From Planctomycetaceae bacterium (GTDB lineage Bacteria; Planctomycetota; Planctomycetia; Pirellulales; Thermoguttaceae), in NCBI GenBank assembly GCA_012719125.1, contig JAAYAY010000009.1, positions 56,420 to 120,419 of the forward strand: a DNA stretch of 64,000 nucleotides, given 5' to 3'. Each line of letters opens with the position of its first letter. Position 1 is the first letter of the stretch. Made by a program: the position numbers and the translations under genes. Of this stretch, positions 49,421-58,095 are shown piece by piece. The notes below the pieces were generated by a model that had not been told where the DNA came from, did no database searches, and worked only from the letters and a program-made list of their open reading frames with translations.

Positions 49421-50425
49421 ATGACGTTCGTGACCACTCCCCACGAACTGCCCACCTCGCCGATCCCCTCCCGTCTTGATCCCACCGTGCTGGGGACGGC
49501 TTGCTGTATTGGCTCTTCCCTGTGCTACACGGTGGCCAATATCTGTCTCCGCCAACTGGCGGGCTGGGACGTCCATCCCGCCTGGGTCATCACCGTCAAG
49601 GAGACAATCACCGTCGCGACCGTGGGCCCCTTCCTCCTCTGGCTGATCTTGCGGGGCAGTCTCAGATTCCGCGACTTCAAGGTCCTGGCTGTACTGGCGG
49701 CGGTCGGAATCGGCGTGCAACTGGCCGGAAACCTAAGCGTCCAATGGGCCTTCGGTGCCGTCGGACTGACGGTCACCACGCCCACGGCCATGGGTGTGAT
49801 GCTGGTCGCCAGTGCCGTCATCGGCTTCGTCTGGCTGGGAGAACGGGTCACCCGCCAGTCTATGCTGGCCATCGCCTTGCTGATCTCGGCCATTACGCTG
49901 CTCGCCGTGGGAACCGGGATCAGCCGGCAGTCGGGCGATGTGGCGGCGGCGAACCTGGTGCCGCTCGGCGTCGCCCTGCTGGGAGTCGGGGCCGCCGCCT
50001 TGGGCGGAACGATGTTCGCCACCCTGGCCGCCGCCGTCCGCTATGCCGGCTCGAGAAAGACGCCCGTTTCGGTCATCGTGTTCGTGATCACGGCAGTGGG
50101 CGTCATCTCCTGCGGGTTGCTCAGCCTTCATCACATCGGGTTGGCCGGCATGGCCGCCACCCCCGGCGACCGCCTGGCCTGGATGGTCGCCTCGGGCGTC
50201 TTCAACCTGCTGGGGTTCCTGCTGATCACCAACGGACTCCAGTTGACGCCCCTGGTTCATGCCAACGTGCTGAACGCCTCCCAGGTTGCCCTGGCCGCCG
50301 TGGCGGGGATGGTCCTCTTCCAGGAGCAGAACAACGTCTGGCTCACCATCGGCGTGGTCTTGACGATCGTGGGCATCTTCCAGATCGGCCGCGACAAGGC
50401 CGAGGAGGCCCTGGAGGCCGTCTAG
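49421..50425 (+). CDS. EamA/DMT-family transporter
   Basis: The 334-residue protein has about ten hydrophobic helices in two EamA-type halves: GTACCIGSSLCYTVANICLR and FGAVGLTVTTPTAMGVML in the first, FNLLGFLLITNGLQLTPLVH and ALAAVAGMVLFQEQNNVW (the conserved end-of-repeat glutamate region) in the second. It probably exports or imports a small metabolite; the substrate is unknown. ATG 49421 has GAGG upstream; the long in-frame extension back to 49070 overlaps the previous gene and is not used. Confidence 0.88.
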   Translation: MTFVTTPHELPTSPIPSRLDPTVLGTACCIGSSLCYTVANICLRQLAGWDVHPAWVITVKETITVATVGPFLLWLILRGSLRFRDFKVLAVLAAVGIGVQLAGNLSVQWAFGAVGLTVTTPTAMGVMLVASAVIGFVWLGERVTRQSMLAIALLISAITLLAVGTGISRQSGDVAAANLVPLGVALLGVGAAALGGTMFATLAAAVRYAGSRKTPVSVIVFVITAVGVISCGLLSLHHIGLAGMAATPGDRLAWMVASGVFNLLGFLLITNGLQLTPLVHANVLNASQVALAAVAGMVLFQEQNNVWLTIGVVLTIVGIFQIGRDKAEEALEAV

Positions 50426-50557
50426 CAGCCCGTTGAAAATCGGCTGTTGCACGGAACCGCCGCTGTATAGAATGGACGCGATAGCATCCCAGCGGGATCC
50501 TCGCACCGCCTTGTCCTTTGGTTGCCCAGGTCAGCCAACCAGAACCGGGAATCTGTC

Positions 50558-51877
50558 ATGTCGCGATCTGCACCGTTGCTCCTTATCGCTTTCGCCTGTT
50601 CGTGCCCGTTGTCCCCGGCTGTCGCCGACGACTGGCCGCAATGGCTGGGACCCGAGCGCGACAGCGTCTGGCGCGAAGACGGCATCGTCGATCGTCTTCC
50701 CGAAGGCGGCCTGAAGACCGTGTGGCAGGCGGAAGTGTCGCTGGGCTACGCCGGCCCGGCCGTGGCCGAGGGACGCGTCTATCTGGCCGACTACGTGAAG
50801 ACCTCGGGCGAAGTGACCAACAATCCTGGCCGCCGAGACCGGCTCGAGGGGAGCGAACGCGTGCTGTGCTTCGATGCCGCCTCGGGTGCGATCGTCTGGA
50901 AGCACGAGTACAGCCAGGCCTACGAATTCTCGTTCCCCGGCGGACCTCGCTGCACGCCGGCGGTTGTGGGCGGCAAGGTCTACTCGCTCGGCGCCGAGGG
51001 CCGGCTCGTGTGCCTCAACGCGGCCGACGGAAAACTCGTCTGGGAAGTCGATTTCAAGACAGCCTACGGCGCCGCGACGCCCATGTGGGGATTTGCGGGC
51101 CATCCGCTCGTCGACGGCCGGTTTGTTTACTGTATCGTGGGCGGCAAAGGCAGCGTTGCCGTGGCTTTCGACAAGGACACGGGCAAGGAACTCTGGCGGG
51201 CCCTCGATGCAAAAGAACAGGGCTATAGCCCGCCCACCATGATCGACCTGGCCGGAACGAAGCAGCTCGTCATCTGGCATGCCGAATCGATCAACGGCCT
51301 CGATCCGGCCACCGGCAAGACGCTCTGGAGCGTGGCTCTCAAACCCGACTTCGGCATGGCGATCGCCGGGCCCCGTCTGCTCGGCTCGAAGCTCTTCGCC
51401 AGCGGAGTCCGCAGCGCGAGCGTGCTGATCGAGTTGACCGGCCCGTCGACGGCCGACATCCTTTGGCGAGGCACTCCCGACACGAGCGTCTATTCCGCCA
51501 ACGCCACCCCGTTTCTTGAAGGCGACGTGATGTACGGCTGCGACGGCTCCGGCACGCTCATCTGTGCCCAGTTGAGCGACGGCGCCCGTCTCTGGGAAAC
51601 GTCGCAACCCACCTCAGGCGATCGCGGCAAACGCTACGCCACCGCCTTCCTCATCAAGCACAAGAACCGCTTCTTCCTGTTCAACGAATCGGGCCACTTG
51701 ATCCTCGCCAATCTGTCTCCCCGGAACTACGAGGAACTGGGCCGCTGCCCGATTCTCGAACCGACTAACATCACCATGGGCCGGCCCGTCGTCTGGAGCC
51801 ATCCGGCATTCGCCCGCAGGTGCGTGTTCGCCCGCAACGACAAAAAGCTCGTGTGCGTCTCCCTGGCAGCCGAGTGA
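50558..51877 (+). CDS. Exported PQQ-like beta-propeller repeat protein
   Basis: The 439-residue protein has a signal peptide (APLLLIAFACSCPLSPAVA) and begins the mature part with DDWPQWLGPERDSVW, a hallmark of planctomycete PQQ-repeat proteins. Blades with the A-x-x-G-x-x-x-W pattern follow (DAASGAIVWKHEYSQAY, NAADGKLVWEVDF, DKDTGKELWRALDA, DPATGKTLWSVAL). No catalytic residues of PQQ dehydrogenases were recognised, so it is probably a binding or scaffold propeller in the periplasm. A large palindrome follows its stop. Confidence 0.9.
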   Translation: MSRSAPLLLIAFACSCPLSPAVADDWPQWLGPERDSVWREDGIVDRLPEGGLKTVWQAEVSLGYAGPAVAEGRVYLADYVKTSGEVTNNPGRRDRLEGSERVLCFDAASGAIVWKHEYSQAYEFSFPGGPRCTPAVVGGKVYSLGAEGRLVCLNAADGKLVWEVDFKTAYGAATPMWGFAGHPLVDGRFVYCIVGGKGSVAVAFDKDTGKELWRALDAKEQGYSPPTMIDLAGTKQLVIWHAESINGLDPATGKTLWSVALKPDFGMAIAGPRLLGSKLFASGVRSASVLIELTGPSTADILWRGTPDTSVYSANATPFLEGDVMYGCDGSGTLICAQLSDGARLWETSQPTSGDRGKRYATAFLIKHKNRFFLFNESGHLILANLSPRNYEELGRCPILEPTNITMGRPVVWSHPAFARRCVFARNDKKLVCVSLAAE

Positions 51878-51897
51878 GCCCAGTAGGTCCCGTGCGG

Positions 51898-52023
51898 CGG
51901 AGACTGCTGAAAAAGTTGGGCCCGATGTCTTGGTTTTGATCGGTTCGCGTTCTGTTTTGGTTCGACCCGGGCGAAGATGGAACCTGCGCTTGCGCCGGAT
52001 GGACCCTTTTTCAGTAGTCTCCG
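51898..52023. repeat. Palindromic element with 18-bp arms (one mismatch)
   Basis: CGGAGACTGCTGAAAAAG (51898-51915) is the reverse complement of 52006-52023 except at one base, with 90 bases between. It starts 20 bases after the PQQ-repeat gene stop and may terminate it. Confidence 0.8.
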
Positions 52024-52178
52024 GCGCCCGGTACCTACGTTTTCCACCGGCCGCTATCGCCCATTTTGCCACAGAGACGAGCTTGCCGATATCGGCACGA
52101 TTGGGGGGCAAAAGGGGTGGACGAGAAATCTGGAACCCGACGCCGAGATCCGCGCAACGAGCCGACGATTCCCTTGAT

Positions 52179-52249
52179 CGTCATTCCCGCGAAGGCGGGG
52201 ATCCAGAGGCTCGGCAAACGGCTGGATCCCCGCCTTCGCAGGAATGACG
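52179..52249. repeat. REP-type palindrome (CGTCATTCCCGCGAAGGCGGG)
   Basis: The arms 52179-52206 and 52222-52249 match at 27 of 28 positions and have the CGTCATTCC...GGATCCAG form known from REP/BIME elements in many bacteria. A single diverged half is present at 62891-62917. It lies downstream of acpP. Confidence 0.9.
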
Positions 52250-52303
52250 CGCAGGGCGGCTGTCTCGATGGAGACCTTGTTCCCACGAATCACGCAAGGC
52301 CGT

Positions 52304-52543
52304 TCAGTCGAGATGCGCCGCAATGAAGTCGACGGCCTTGCCGACCGTTTTGACGTCGAGGGCTTCCTCTTCGTCCATCTCGATATCGAACTCTTCCTCG
52401 AACGCGGCGATCAGTTCGACGCTCTGCATCGACTCCGCCCCGAGGTCCTCCACGAACTTCGATTCGTCGTGAATCTGCCCGGCCTCAAGATTCAACGTTT
52501 CGGCCACCACTTTGATGACGCGTTCTCGCACATCGCCTGCCAT
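52304..52543 (-). CDS. acpP: Acyl carrier protein
   Basis: The 79-residue acidic protein carries fatty-acyl chains on a phosphopantetheine arm. The attachment motif is DLGAESMQSVEL with Ser38, in place of the more usual DLGADSLDTVEL. Helix 1 (VRERVIKVVAETLNLE) and the acidic helix 2-3 region fit. ATG 52543 has a perfect AAGGAG. It is 87 bases after the DUF4954 gene at the end of a possible nagB-pta-ackA operon, not beside fab genes, so it may be a secondary ACP rather than the main fatty-acid one. Confidence 0.93.
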   Translation of the reverse strand: MAGDVRERVIKVVAETLNLEAGQIHDESKFVEDLGAESMQSVELIAAFEEEFDIEMDEEEALDVKTVGKAVDFIAAHLD

Positions 52544-52630
52544 CTCGATAACTCCTTCGCGTATAAGCCATTCCGTAACTTCGCAACGCCGCTCCACAAC
52601 CGCTCATCGCCCCTTTGCCATTTCTGCATG

Positions 52631-54637
52631 TCACCGGGCGGCAACCGCCTGCTTGTACTTCTCCACGCGGGCGTTCAGGGCGACGAGTTCGTTCTCCATC
52701 TCTCGGACGAACTTGTTTCCGTCGTAGTTGCCACGGACGGCCTCGAAATCGGCGGCAACGTCGTCTGCGGTGCCGTCCTGGCCGAATCCGGTGCGGATCA
52801 CGTTGTCGAATTCCTTCGAGGCGTCGTTCAACACGAGCTTGAGGAACTTCTGCCGGGTCTTGAGCAGCTCGTCGGCAAGTTCCACCGTGTCGCCGATGGT
52901 GAGGTCGTCGAGCCGCTTGCCGAACACGGTGGCGTATGCCTCGCGGATCCAGGCCCATTCGTCGGCGGAGTAGGCCTGCAGGACGGCGTCCAGTTCCCGA
53001 TTCATGGCATCCAGGTCGGCGATTCGACCTTCAACGACGGCCGCACAGAGATCGTCGAGCCGCTTTCGCGGCATCATCTGCCCGCCGATATCGACCCACT
53101 GCTCGTCGTAGACGGCCCCTTCGGCAACGGCGAACGCTTCCGAGAGCGGAAGCTCAGGCCGCTCCAGCAGGACTTCCGCCCGGGCCAGGACCTTGTCGAG
53201 GAGGTACATGCCGATGGCCGAACGGTAGAACTTCTGTCCGGTCCGCAGCAGAATCCGCTTCACGTCTGCGCCGTTCATGTTGACCAGATCGATATTGCGG
53301 TCCGTGTTGTCGAGGAGTTCCTTCATCTTCTCCGATCCCCGGATCATCCGCCCAACGGTCAAGGGGCTGAACACGTCGAAGGTGATGCGGTCGCGTTTGG
53401 GGCCCTTGCGGCGGTCGCGGGCGGGCCACTTGGCGGCGTCGCGGACGGTACCCACGGTGGTGAAGTTGAAGCCGGGGGTCATCAAGCAGCGGCCCGACGG
53501 GGTGGCTTCCAGGTAGCTGAAGGGGAAGTCCGAGGTGTCGAAGGTCCGCGAGTGCTTGCCGAGCACGACGCTGAACGGTCCCACGCGGCAAGGCCACATC
53601 ATGTAGCTGAAGGAGCCCGTCTTGCAGCCTCGCTCCAGCTTGCCTTCGTGAACCGGTCCGAGCTTGTAGAGGTGGTTCGACTGATTCGTGCCGCTCCCGG
53701 CGTTGTAGAAGCTGAACCAGCCGGCGATCAGCAGGGTCGATTTGTGGTGGGTCACCGTATAGGGTCCGGCAAACACGCTGCACGCCTCGCCGTGGAATCC
53801 TTCGCAGTTGGCGAAGAACAGCGAACCTTCGCTGGAGAATTGCCTGCCGATCTGGCAGCCCTGGCCGATGAAGCTCTTGCCGATGATTGCGCCACCGGCG
53901 ACCTTGGAGCCTTCGGCGATGATGAAACTCTCGGCTTGCACGTCGCAGCCGATCCGGGTGGGGGCCTGCTGGCTGCTTAGCACCGAGCCGTTGGATAGGA
54001 GGGCGGCGCCGTCGATCACGGCATGGGGGCCGACGTTGACGTCGACGATGCACTTGGTATGGCGGATTCGGGCGCCCGCTCCGATCCGCCCGTGGGAATG
54101 TCTGGCTCTGGCCGATTCCGCCTTGGCAAAGCCGCGAAGCTTTTCGGCGAGCCCGGCCCGATAGCGGTGCAGGCACAGGAGATGGGCGAACTGGCTGTCG
54201 AGCCGGTCGAACAGGGCAACTTCGCGTCCCCCGCCTTCGTTCAGCACTTCGATCTCGACGCCGTTGCCGAAGGTTGCGTCGGGGCGGGTCTCGATCGTGC
54301 CCACGTTCTCGATACACGCTCCGTCGCCGATGTCGTAGCGGGCGATGTGAACGCCGATGTTCGCAATACGAACGTCACTGCCGATCGAACAGGCGAAGAT
54401 CGACGCCCCGTCGATCCCGCAGGTCTTCTCGATGCCGGCCTCGTCGGTCAGCGTGCCGCCGTTGGCCCCGAGCCGCACAACGCCCCCGAACAAAGTGTTC
54501 CGCACTCTTTCCGGCCGGAAGCCGGCGGCCACCTCGACCAGTCCCCAGTCGGCCGAAGTGCAACCCCGGCCGGCGAGCGTCTCGATTTCCTCCGGAGTCA
54601 GGGGGCGGTACTTCACAGAACTCACGTGGTCAGGCAT
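52631..54637 (-). CDS. DUF4954 left-handed beta-helix (hexapeptide-repeat) protein
   Basis: The 668-residue protein matches DUF4954: YRPLTPEEIETLAGRGCTS at the start, and many hexapeptide-type turns (IGSDVRIANIGVHIARYDIG, IGAGARIRHTKCIVDVNVGP, IAEGSKVAGGAIIGKSFIGQ), a left-handed beta-helix as in sugar-nucleotide acyltransferases. GPYTVTHHKSTLLIAGWFSF, LIAGWFSFYNAGSGTNQSNH and HLYKLGPVHEGKLERGCKTG follow. The C-terminal ~200 residues are helical. The fold suggests acyl or nucleotidyl transfer to a sugar; function is not established. Its ATG overlaps the ackA end by 16 bases, so coupling to ackA is likely, and acpP follows, which might supply an acyl group. Confidence 0.87.
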   Translation of the reverse strand: MPDHVSSVKYRPLTPEEIETLAGRGCTSADWGLVEVAAGFRPERVRNTLFGGVVRLGANGGTLTDEAGIEKTCGIDGASIFACSIGSDVRIANIGVHIARYDIGDGACIENVGTIETRPDATFGNGVEIEVLNEGGGREVALFDRLDSQFAHLLCLHRYRAGLAEKLRGFAKAESARARHSHGRIGAGARIRHTKCIVDVNVGPHAVIDGAALLSNGSVLSSQQAPTRIGCDVQAESFIIAEGSKVAGGAIIGKSFIGQGCQIGRQFSSEGSLFFANCEGFHGEACSVFAGPYTVTHHKSTLLIAGWFSFYNAGSGTNQSNHLYKLGPVHEGKLERGCKTGSFSYMMWPCRVGPFSVVLGKHSRTFDTSDFPFSYLEATPSGRCLMTPGFNFTTVGTVRDAAKWPARDRRKGPKRDRITFDVFSPLTVGRMIRGSEKMKELLDNTDRNIDLVNMNGADVKRILLRTGQKFYRSAIGMYLLDKVLARAEVLLERPELPLSEAFAVAEGAVYDEQWVDIGGQMMPRKRLDDLCAAVVEGRIADLDAMNRELDAVLQAYSADEWAWIREAYATVFGKRLDDLTIGDTVELADELLKTRQKFLKLVLNDASKEFDNVIRTGFGQDGTADDVAADFEAVRGNYDGNKFVREMENELVALNARVEKYKQAVAAR

Positions 54638-55833
54638 GGATTGCTCCTCATGATCCGATAGGTATCGTCGGCGATGGCCGCTTCTTCATCGGTAGGAATA
54701 ACAAGGACGGCGGTCGGGCTCTCGGGGGTACTGACGGCGCCCTCGCGCCGGGCCACGGTTTGCTCGTTCCGTTCCGCGTCGAGCGCGATGCCGAGGCCTT
54801 CGAGGTTGCTGCAAGCGTTTGCCCGGACCGCGGAGGCGTTTTCGCCGATGCCGCCCGTGAACACGATCGCGTCGACCCGCCCCAACACGGCCATGTACAT
54901 GCCGATGTATTTCTTGATGCGATAGCAGAAGACGTCGATGGCCAGTTTCGCGCGGCGATCGCCCTGCTCGCTCCGCTGGAGCAGCGTCCGCATGTCGTTC
55001 GACTTGCCGCTGATCCCCAGCAGTCCGGACTGCTTGTTGCAGAGCTTATTGAGCGAGGTTACGTCGTACCCCCGGTCGGCGAGGTAGAAGAGGATGGCCG
55101 GGTCGAAATCGCCGGTTCGGGTTCCCATCACCAGGCCCTCCAGGGGCGTCAGTCCCATGGAGGTATCGACCGATCGTCCGCCACGGACCGCGGTCATCGA
55201 ACTGCCGTTGCCCAGGTGAATGGTGATGCAGTTGAGGGCGTATTTGTCGATCCCCAGCAGTTCGGCAGCGCGGCGTGCCACGTAGCGGTGGCTGGTGCCG
55301 TGGAAGCCGTAGCGGCGGATGCCGAACTTCTCGTAGAGCTGGTAAGGCAGCGCGTAGGTGTAGGCGACCTCGGGAATCGTGGCGTGAAAGGCCGTATCGA
55401 AGCAGGCGACCTGGGGCACGTCGGGCAGTTCGTGCATGGCCGCACGGATCCCCGTCAGGTTGGGCGGATTGTGCAGCGGCGCCAGGTCGGCAAAGCGTTC
55501 GATCGAGGCGATGACCTCGGGCGTGATCAGAACCGAGCCGGTGAACTCCTCGCCGCCGTGCACCACGCGGTGGCCGACGGCCCCGATCTCCTCGGCGGTT
55601 TCGAGCACTCCGTCGGGGCCCGTCAACGTCTCGAGGATCAGGGCCATGCCTTCTTCGTGGTCGGCAATCTGGCCCTCCAACCGGCGGATTTCGTCGGCGT
55701 AGTGATGTTGAAGGGCGCTCCCTTCCTCCCCGATGCGTTCGACCAGCCCTTTCGAGATGACACGCTTCTCCGGCATCTCGTACAGTTGATACTTGATGGA
55801 TGAACTACCACAATTCACCACCAGCACTTTCAT
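54622..55833 (-). CDS. ackA: Acetate kinase
   Basis: AckA converts acetyl phosphate and ADP to acetate and ATP, reversibly. The 403-residue protein has VLVVNCGSSSIKYQLYE at the N-terminus, VVHGGEEFTGSVLI, the family signature YGFHGTSHRYVARRAAELLG, IHLGNGSSMTAVRGGRSVDT and VFTGGIGENASAVR, with the usual length. It lies 78 bases downstream of pta and overlaps the DUF4954 start by 16 bases, indicating a single transcription unit. Confidence 0.96.
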   Translation of the reverse strand: MKVLVVNCGSSSIKYQLYEMPEKRVISKGLVERIGEEGSALQHHYADEIRRLEGQIADHEEGMALILETLTGPDGVLETAEEIGAVGHRVVHGGEEFTGSVLITPEVIASIERFADLAPLHNPPNLTGIRAAMHELPDVPQVACFDTAFHATIPEVAYTYALPYQLYEKFGIRRYGFHGTSHRYVARRAAELLGIDKYALNCITIHLGNGSSMTAVRGGRSVDTSMGLTPLEGLVMGTRTGDFDPAILFYLADRGYDVTSLNKLCNKQSGLLGISGKSNDMRTLLQRSEQGDRRAKLAIDVFCYRIKKYIGMYMAVLGRVDAIVFTGGIGENASAVRANACSNLEGLGIALDAERNEQTVARREGAVSTPESPTAVLVIPTDEEAAIADDTYRIMRSNPCLTT

Positions 55834-55911
55834 CGCTCGATCTCCTCTCCCCCTTGACCGCCGAAGCGGTTCCTTGCCAAGTCGACTTCACTCTTCACTC
55901 TTCACGATTCA

Positions 55912-56895
55912 TCACACCTGTGCCAGGCAGATTGCCGTCGTCGCCACGATGTCGTCGACCGAGGCGCCGCGCGACAAGTCGCTGATCGGCTTGGCGAATC
56001 CCTGCAGGAAGGGACCGATCGCCTTGGCGCCGGCCATGTACTGGGTGAGTTTGTAGGCGATATTCCCCGAATTCAGATCGGGGAAGATCAGCACGTTGGC
56101 GTTTCCGACCACCTCGCTGGGCTGTTTGACTTTCTTCGCACCCACCGACGGGATGATGGCGGCGTCGGCCTGGAATTCGCCGTCGATCTTCAGGTCGGCT
56201 GCCCGTTGTTTGACCAGTACGAGAGCCTCGTTGACGTGGTCGACGTTGACGTGGGAAGCGCTTCCCTTCGTGGAGAACGACAGCAGGGCCACTCGCGGCT
56301 CCTCGGGGAGCAGTTTCCTTCCGCTCTTCTCCGAGGCGATGGCGATGTCGGCCAATTCCGAGGGAGTCGGTGCTATGTTGACGGCGCAGTCGGCGTAGAT
56401 GAACGGCTTTTGCTTCTGGCCCTGAAAATCGGGGATGATCATGAGGAAGAAGCTCGACGGAGTGCGTATCCCTTCGGCCAGGCCGACGGTCAACACGCCC
56501 GCCTGGATGACGAAGGCCGTCGGCGCGGCGACTCCGGCGACCATCGAATGCGCGTCGCCCTGGGCCACCATCATTCCCCCGAAGTACAGAGGCCGTTTGA
56601 CCATACGCCGGGCCACGTTCGGATTCAGGTCTCGCCCTTTCACATACGCCGCGGTGTACTCGTCGAGTTTGCCGCTCTGTGCCGGGTCGACAATCTCAAT
56701 CCCGTCAAGCCCCACGCCCAAGGCGGACGCCTGCGCCTCGATCTTCTGGCGATCGCCGAGCAAGACCGCACTGGCAATGCCTTCATCCTTCATGCGGCGT
56801 GCGGCCGCAATGATGCGATCGTCTTGCCCCTCGGGGAGCACCACCGTGAGCGATCGCTGTTTTGCCTGCTCCATGAATCTCGATAACACGCTCAT
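55912..56895 (-). CDS. pta: Phosphate acetyltransferase (short type)
   Basis: Pta exchanges acetyl-CoA and phosphate for acetyl phosphate and CoA. The 327-residue single-domain form has VVLPEGQDDRIIAAARRM, KRPLYFGGMMVAQGDAHSMV, GIRTPSSFFLMI, VALLSFSTKGSASH and VLIFPDLNSGNIAYKL, all standard. ATG 56895 has GGAGCAGG upstream. With ackA it forms the acetate/ATP node, and it sits downstream of nagB, suggesting joint expression with amino-sugar catabolism. Confidence 0.96.
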   Translation of the reverse strand: MSVLSRFMEQAKQRSLTVVLPEGQDDRIIAAARRMKDEGIASAVLLGDRQKIEAQASALGVGLDGIEIVDPAQSGKLDEYTAAYVKGRDLNPNVARRMVKRPLYFGGMMVAQGDAHSMVAGVAAPTAFVIQAGVLTVGLAEGIRTPSSFFLMIIPDFQGQKQKPFIYADCAVNIAPTPSELADIAIASEKSGRKLLPEEPRVALLSFSTKGSASHVNVDHVNEALVLVKQRAADLKIDGEFQADAAIIPSVGAKKVKQPSEVVGNANVLIFPDLNSGNIAYKLTQYMAGAKAIGPFLQGFAKPISDLSRGASVDDIVATTAICLAQV

Positions 56896-57009
56896 CGTTT
56901 TGCCTGCTCCGAAGAGGGTGAATTCCGGCACCAACGAGAACGCCCGGCCGCAGAGAGCATTCGAGCGGCACGCCGCCAGCCGCTCTCTCCGGCCCGAGAT
57001 TTCTGCCGG

Positions 57010-57792
57010 TTAGAATCTTGGGGCGCCCGGTTTCTTCGCCTGGATCCAATCGTAGTACTCCCGCATCGTCAGCTTCGAGGCGGCCGCATCGTCGATGAAC
57101 ACCTTGGCATGCGGATGAAGCTGCAGCGCGCTGGCCGTGATCATGCTCGTCACCGGTCCTTCAATCATCTTCGCCACGGCGTCGGCCTTGTTCTCGCCGT
57201 TTGCCACCAGCAGCAGATGCCGGGCTTCGAGGATCGTGCCGACCCCCATCGTGATCGCGTAGATCGGCACCTCTTCCGCGCGGTCGAAGAATCGTGCGTT
57301 GTCCTCGATCGTCTGCCGCGCCAGCGTTTTCAGACGCGTTCGCGACGCCAAGGAACTCGTCGGCTCGTTGAATGCAATATGGCCGTCGGAGCCGATCCCC
57401 AGGACTTGCATGTCGATCCCGCCGCACTCCTTGATCCGATTCTCATACCACTGGCAGAAGGCCCGGTAGTTCTTGGTTGTGCCTGACGGGATATGAATGT
57501 GCTCTTTGGGCACGTTGATGTGCTTGAAGAGATTCTCGTACATGAAGTAGTGATAGGACTGAGGGTGTTCGGCCGGCAGCCCGACGTATTCGTCCAGATT
57601 GAAGGTCGTCACTTGTGAGAAGTCGAGCCCCTCGTCCTTGTGCATTCGCACCAATTCCCGGTAAAGCCCGATGGGGCTCGAACCGGTGGCCAGCCCGAGC
57701 ACGGCGTTCGGCTTGGCATTGAGCAACTCGGCCACGAACTCGGCGGCCTGCTTGGAGAGTGCTTCGTAGGTGGGCGAGATTTTGACTTCCAT
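57010..57792 (-). CDS. nagB: Glucosamine-6-phosphate deaminase
   Basis: NagB converts glucosamine-6-phosphate to fructose-6-phosphate and ammonia. The 260-residue protein has VLGLATGSSPIGLYRELVR (phosphate loop), FNLDEYVGL with Asp67, and GIGSDGHIAFNEP with Asp136, His138 and Glu143, equivalent to the E. coli catalytic set. ATG 57792 has GGGGATAAG upstream. It is the first gene of the pta-ackA run and is divergent from a ROK-family regulator, a typical setting for amino-sugar control. nagA is not in the window. Confidence 0.96.
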   Translation of the reverse strand: MEVKISPTYEALSKQAAEFVAELLNAKPNAVLGLATGSSPIGLYRELVRMHKDEGLDFSQVTTFNLDEYVGLPAEHPQSYHYFMYENLFKHINVPKEHIHIPSGTTKNYRAFCQWYENRIKECGGIDMQVLGIGSDGHIAFNEPTSSLASRTRLKTLARQTIEDNARFFDRAEEVPIYAITMGVGTILEARHLLLVANGENKADAVAKMIEGPVTSMITASALQLHPHAKVFIDDAAASKLTMREYYDWIQAKKPGAPRF

Positions 57793-57878
57793 TGTTCTTA
57801 TCCCCGTCAGTTGTAACACGCCTTGCCTGCAGACGTCCCCTTACCGGAGGCAGAAGCAGGCGTTTCTGAGGTGGTTAT

Positions 57879-57892
57879 TATCGCAAGCGATA
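57879..57892. promoter_or_regulatory. Short inverted repeat upstream of nagB, possible operator
   Basis: TATCGC-AA-GCGATA is a 6-bp inverted repeat in the nagB/ROK intergenic region, overlapping a weak nagB promoter candidate (GATAAT). It could be a ROK-regulator site but does not match the known NagC box. Confidence 0.35.
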
Positions 57893-57979
57893 CAAAGTAG
57901 GTCAGATCGTTACTCGATGCAATAGTCCTGTTGGGGGGCGTAAAGAAGGCCGGTGCCGCCATGCCACGAGCGAGGGCAA

Positions 57980-58008
57980 TTGCTGGTTGACACTCGATTC
58001 ACTAAAAT
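57980..58008 (+). promoter_or_regulatory. Predicted promoter for the ROK-family gene
   Basis: TTGCTG (57980-57985) and TAAAAT (58003-58008) are spaced by 17 bases; transcription would start near 58015. Confidence 0.5.
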
Positions 58009-58095
58009 CCACCCTGGATGGCCCAGAACTGAAGTCATGAGCTCACCCGCCGGGTCCTGATGCATCGCCATGGGCCACTGAATTCATTTTCTATC

